The notes below the pieces were generated by a model that made no database searches, was not told the origin of the DNA, and was given only the letters and a program-made list of their open reading frames with translations. 64,000 nt of DNA, taken from NCBI GenBank assembly GCA_965222485.1, contig CBDCUC010000040.1:806001-870000 (forward strand), read 5' to 3'. Made by a program: the position numbers and the translations under genes. Of this stretch, positions 62,189-64,000 are shown piece by piece; within the stretch, counting starts at the first letter, position 1; each line of letters opens with the position of its first letter. This DNA is from CBDCUC01 sp965222485. Its GTDB lineage: Bacteria > Pseudomonadota > Alphaproteobacteria > Rhizobiales > Hyphomicrobiaceae.

Positions 62189-64000
62189 ATGGCCATTCAG
62201 GTCGCTCGCAATTCAAAGGCAGCGTTCGCCGCGGCCCTATCGGTCGTGTTGATTGCCGCTGTCGCAACGGCGCCGGCCTCAGCAGCCCACGACGACGATA
62301 TCTGGCAGGCCTGGTATGAAATCGGCGGCTTTTATAATTCCGACGATGCCAGCCGCGGCGAAGCCACGGTTTTCGTTCCCCTCACCCAATCCTTGCGCGA
62401 TCTGACGTTTGTCGATGTGCGCGGCAAGATCTTCGAAGAAGATGTCGAGGAAGGCAACTTCGCGCTCGGCTATCGCCACATGACCTCGTCGGGCTTCAAC
62501 CTCGGCGCCTGGATCGGCGGCGATGTGCGCAACACATCCCTCGATAACACGTTCTGGCAGCTCTCCGGCGGCCTGGAAGCGCTGTCGCATAATTTCGATG
62601 CGCGCGTGAACTGGTATGGGCCCGTCACCGACCCGCAGCTTGCCAATGATGCCACCGGCACCTTCACCGAAGTGCTGCTGTCTGGAAACAACATCTTCAT
62701 GATCGGCGGCGAGGAAGTCGCCCTTAAAGGTTTCGACGGCGAACTGGGTGTGCGCCTGCCGGTTGAGTTCCTGCAGATCGATCCCAATCAAATCGAGCTG
62801 CGCGCTTATGGCGGCGGCTTCTACTTCGACCATGACGATGCGTTGGAAGAAGTCGCCGGCGGCAAGGCCCGCATCGAGCTTGCAATCAACGACATCATAC
62901 CGGAACTGCCCGGCTCGCAGCTCACCGCCGAGTACGAATACTCCTATGACGACGTACGCGAGGACCGCCACGAAGTCGGCGCGCGCTTACGCATTCCGTT
63001 CAGCCAGCCCGGCCACGGCCAGGCGCTCAGGAGCCTCACCGGCCAGCAGCGGCGCATGGTGGCGCGCATCGAGCGCGACACCGACATCATCACGGTGCAG
63101 TCCGAGGAAGAAAACGTCGAGGACGCCCTGACCAACACGGATTTTGACCGGGTGGCCTTCGTCAACAACGGCGGCAGCATCACTGACAAATCGGCCAAGG
63201 CCGGCGACAACTCACTGCTGATCGTCAGAGGCACCGTCAATGACGGCACTCAGACCGTTCAGGCCAATCAGACCGTGCAGGGCGGCGGCTCCACCATTCA
63301 GGTGCGCGGGCTAAAAAGCGGCGCCGTCGTCGGCTTCACCGCTCCAGGTTCCAAGCCAACGGTCATAAATACGGGCGCGGGCAACGTGATTTCGATAACG
63401 GGTGACAACACGCACATCGCCGGCCTGCTCATTGACGGCAACAACAATGGCGGCAATGGTATTGGTGGCGGTGCGGACAAAACCAACATCGCCATCACCC
63501 AGAACATGATTCAGAACACCGGCAACAACGGCATCCGGTTCGGTAACAGAAACAGCAAAATCCTGATTCAGGACAACACCATCACCAACACGGGCGCAAA
63601 CGAAGGTATCGACTTCGGCAACGACAACACGGACGTGGTCATCGATGGCAACACCATTACCGATCCGGACAGCGACGGCATCCTGTTCAACAATCGCAAC
63701 AACCGCATCGCCGTCACCAACAACGTGATCAGCGGTGGTGCTAATCAGGGTGTCGAGTTCGACGACGACAACTCGAATATCACCATCGAAGGCAACACAA
63801 TATCCGACTTCAATAACGAAGGCATCCACATCAACGACAATAACACCAACGTCCGCATCGCCAATAACCGCATCTTTGACGTTGGCGATGAGGGCATCGA
63901 GTTCGACAACGGAAATGTAAATGTAACCATCATCAACAACAACATTGTCGCTGGGGATGATGCGATCAACTTTGACGGAGCGAACAACAATGCGGATCGT
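62189..64000 (+). CDS. Inverse-autotransporter-like outer-membrane protein with beta-helix passenger (runs off window)
   Basis: The open reading frame from ATG 62189 stays open to the window end (604 codons), so the gene is partial. GGAGGGG lies 8 bases upstream. A signal peptide (about 1-33; ALSVVLIAAVATAPASAA) precedes a beta-barrel (about 40-275): FVPLTQSLRDLTFVDVRGKI, NFALGYRHMTSSGFNLGAWI, SGGLEALSHNFDARVNWYGP and AYGGGFYFDHDDALEEVAGG, the pattern of the inverse-autotransporter (intimin/invasin) barrel. From about residue 310 to the end come Asn/Gly/Asp-rich repeats of about 24 residues (NTGNNGIRFGNRNSKILIQD; NTITNTGANEGIDFGNDNTD), typical of a right-handed parallel beta-helix. Type Ve passengers are usually Ig-like. 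It would be surface-displayed. The C-terminus lies outside the window. Confidence 0.85.
   Translation, partial: MAIQVARNSKAAFAAALSVVLIAAVATAPASAAHDDDIWQAWYEIGGFYNSDDASRGEATVFVPLTQSLRDLTFVDVRGKIFEEDVEEGNFALGYRHMTSSGFNLGAWIGGDVRNTSLDNTFWQLSGGLEALSHNFDARVNWYGPVTDPQLANDATGTFTEVLLSGNNIFMIGGEEVALKGFDGELGVRLPVEFLQIDPNQIELRAYGGGFYFDHDDALEEVAGGKARIELAINDIIPELPGSQLTAEYEYSYDDVREDRHEVGARLRIPFSQPGHGQALRSLTGQQRRMVARIERDTDIITVQSEEENVEDALTNTDFDRVAFVNNGGSITDKSAKAGDNSLLIVRGTVNDGTQTVQANQTVQGGGSTIQVRGLKSGAVVGFTAPGSKPTVINTGAGNVISITGDNTHIAGLLIDGNNNGGNGIGGGADKTNIAITQNMIQNTGNNGIRFGNRNSKILIQDNTITNTGANEGIDFGNDNTDVVIDGNTITDPDSDGILFNNRNNRIAVTNNVISGGANQGVEFDDDNSNITIEGNTISDFNNEGIHINDNNTNVRIANNRIFDVGDEGIEFDNGNVNVTIINNNIVAGDDAINFDGANNNADR

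Noticed and set aside
62279..62971. 230-codon minus-strand frame
   Set aside because: It is antisense to the open-ended inverse-autotransporter gene, which has a signal peptide and strong ribosome binding site.

Overview
The window reads as chromosomal DNA of an alphaproteobacterium, most likely in the order Hyphomicrobiales (Rhizobiales) and perhaps a Hyphomicrobium-like lineage. The placement rests on gene order and protein families seen here: rnd-lpt-lptB-rpoN-hpf-ptsN, tRNA-Ala/TIGR02300/aroA/cmk/rpsA/sppA/ihfB/lapA/trpF/trpB, infC-rpmI-rplT-pheS-pheT, a CP4-like EPSP synthase, a DUF1150 protein beside Hsp20, and an FzlA-like GST beside queG. Species-level placement cannot be made from this. 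Coding density is high. I see no insertion sequence, prophage, CRISPR array or rRNA. There are three tRNAs (Arg-CCG, Leu-CAG, Ala-GGC), all on the minus strand.

Layout. 0-9.3 kb: tRNA-Arg, polA, a long-tailed IF-1, a cold-shock protein, lepA, an exported pentapeptide-repeat protein, a NUDIX hydrolase, and a two-gene unit made of a 34-residue polybasic peptide followed by an exported acidic-tailed protein. 9.4-19.6 kb: a LysR regulator, a lytic transglycosylase, an exported FecR-domain protein convergent with a CHASE2 adenylate cyclase, a JmjC/cupin-like oxygenase candidate, an APC permease and a type II NADH dehydrogenase. 19.7-25.2 kb: the translation cluster pheT, pheS, rplT, rpmI, infC (minus strand), where infC appears to start at a non-canonical AUC. 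25.3-35.2 kb: a GT4 glycosyltransferase, an alpha/beta hydrolase, unknown exported proteins, a solitary AlpA-like HTH protein, a 670-residue exported coiled-coil protein, YeeZ-like SDR/queG/GST, and uppP. 35.2-42.6 kb (minus): ptsN, hpf, rpoN, lptB, a fused LptC-LptA protein and rnd, joining LPS export to sigma-54 and nitrogen-PTS regulation. 42.7-51.3 kb: tRNA-Leu, an NDUFA9-type SDR, Hsp20/DUF1150, a cytochrome c, a Uup-type ABC-F ATPase, a PfkB kinase and a haem lipoprotein. Members of a dispersed GC-rich repeat family lie at both ends of the last segment. 51.5-62 kb: TIGR02300, aroA, cmk, rpsA, sppA, ihfB (with an apparent +1 frameshift), lapA, trpF, trpB and a BaiN/HI0933-type flavoprotein in the place where trpA would be expected. 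62.2 kb to the end: a large open-ended gene that has no stop inside the window, predicted to encode an inverse-autotransporter beta-barrel followed by a right-handed beta-helix passenger.

The observations most worth follow-up are the inverse autotransporter with a beta-helix passenger, the ihfB frameshift at a UUU-CGU site, the LptC-LptA fusion, the AUC start of infC, and the inverted dispersed repeats around a 4-5 kb segment. Most of the rest is ordinary housekeeping.
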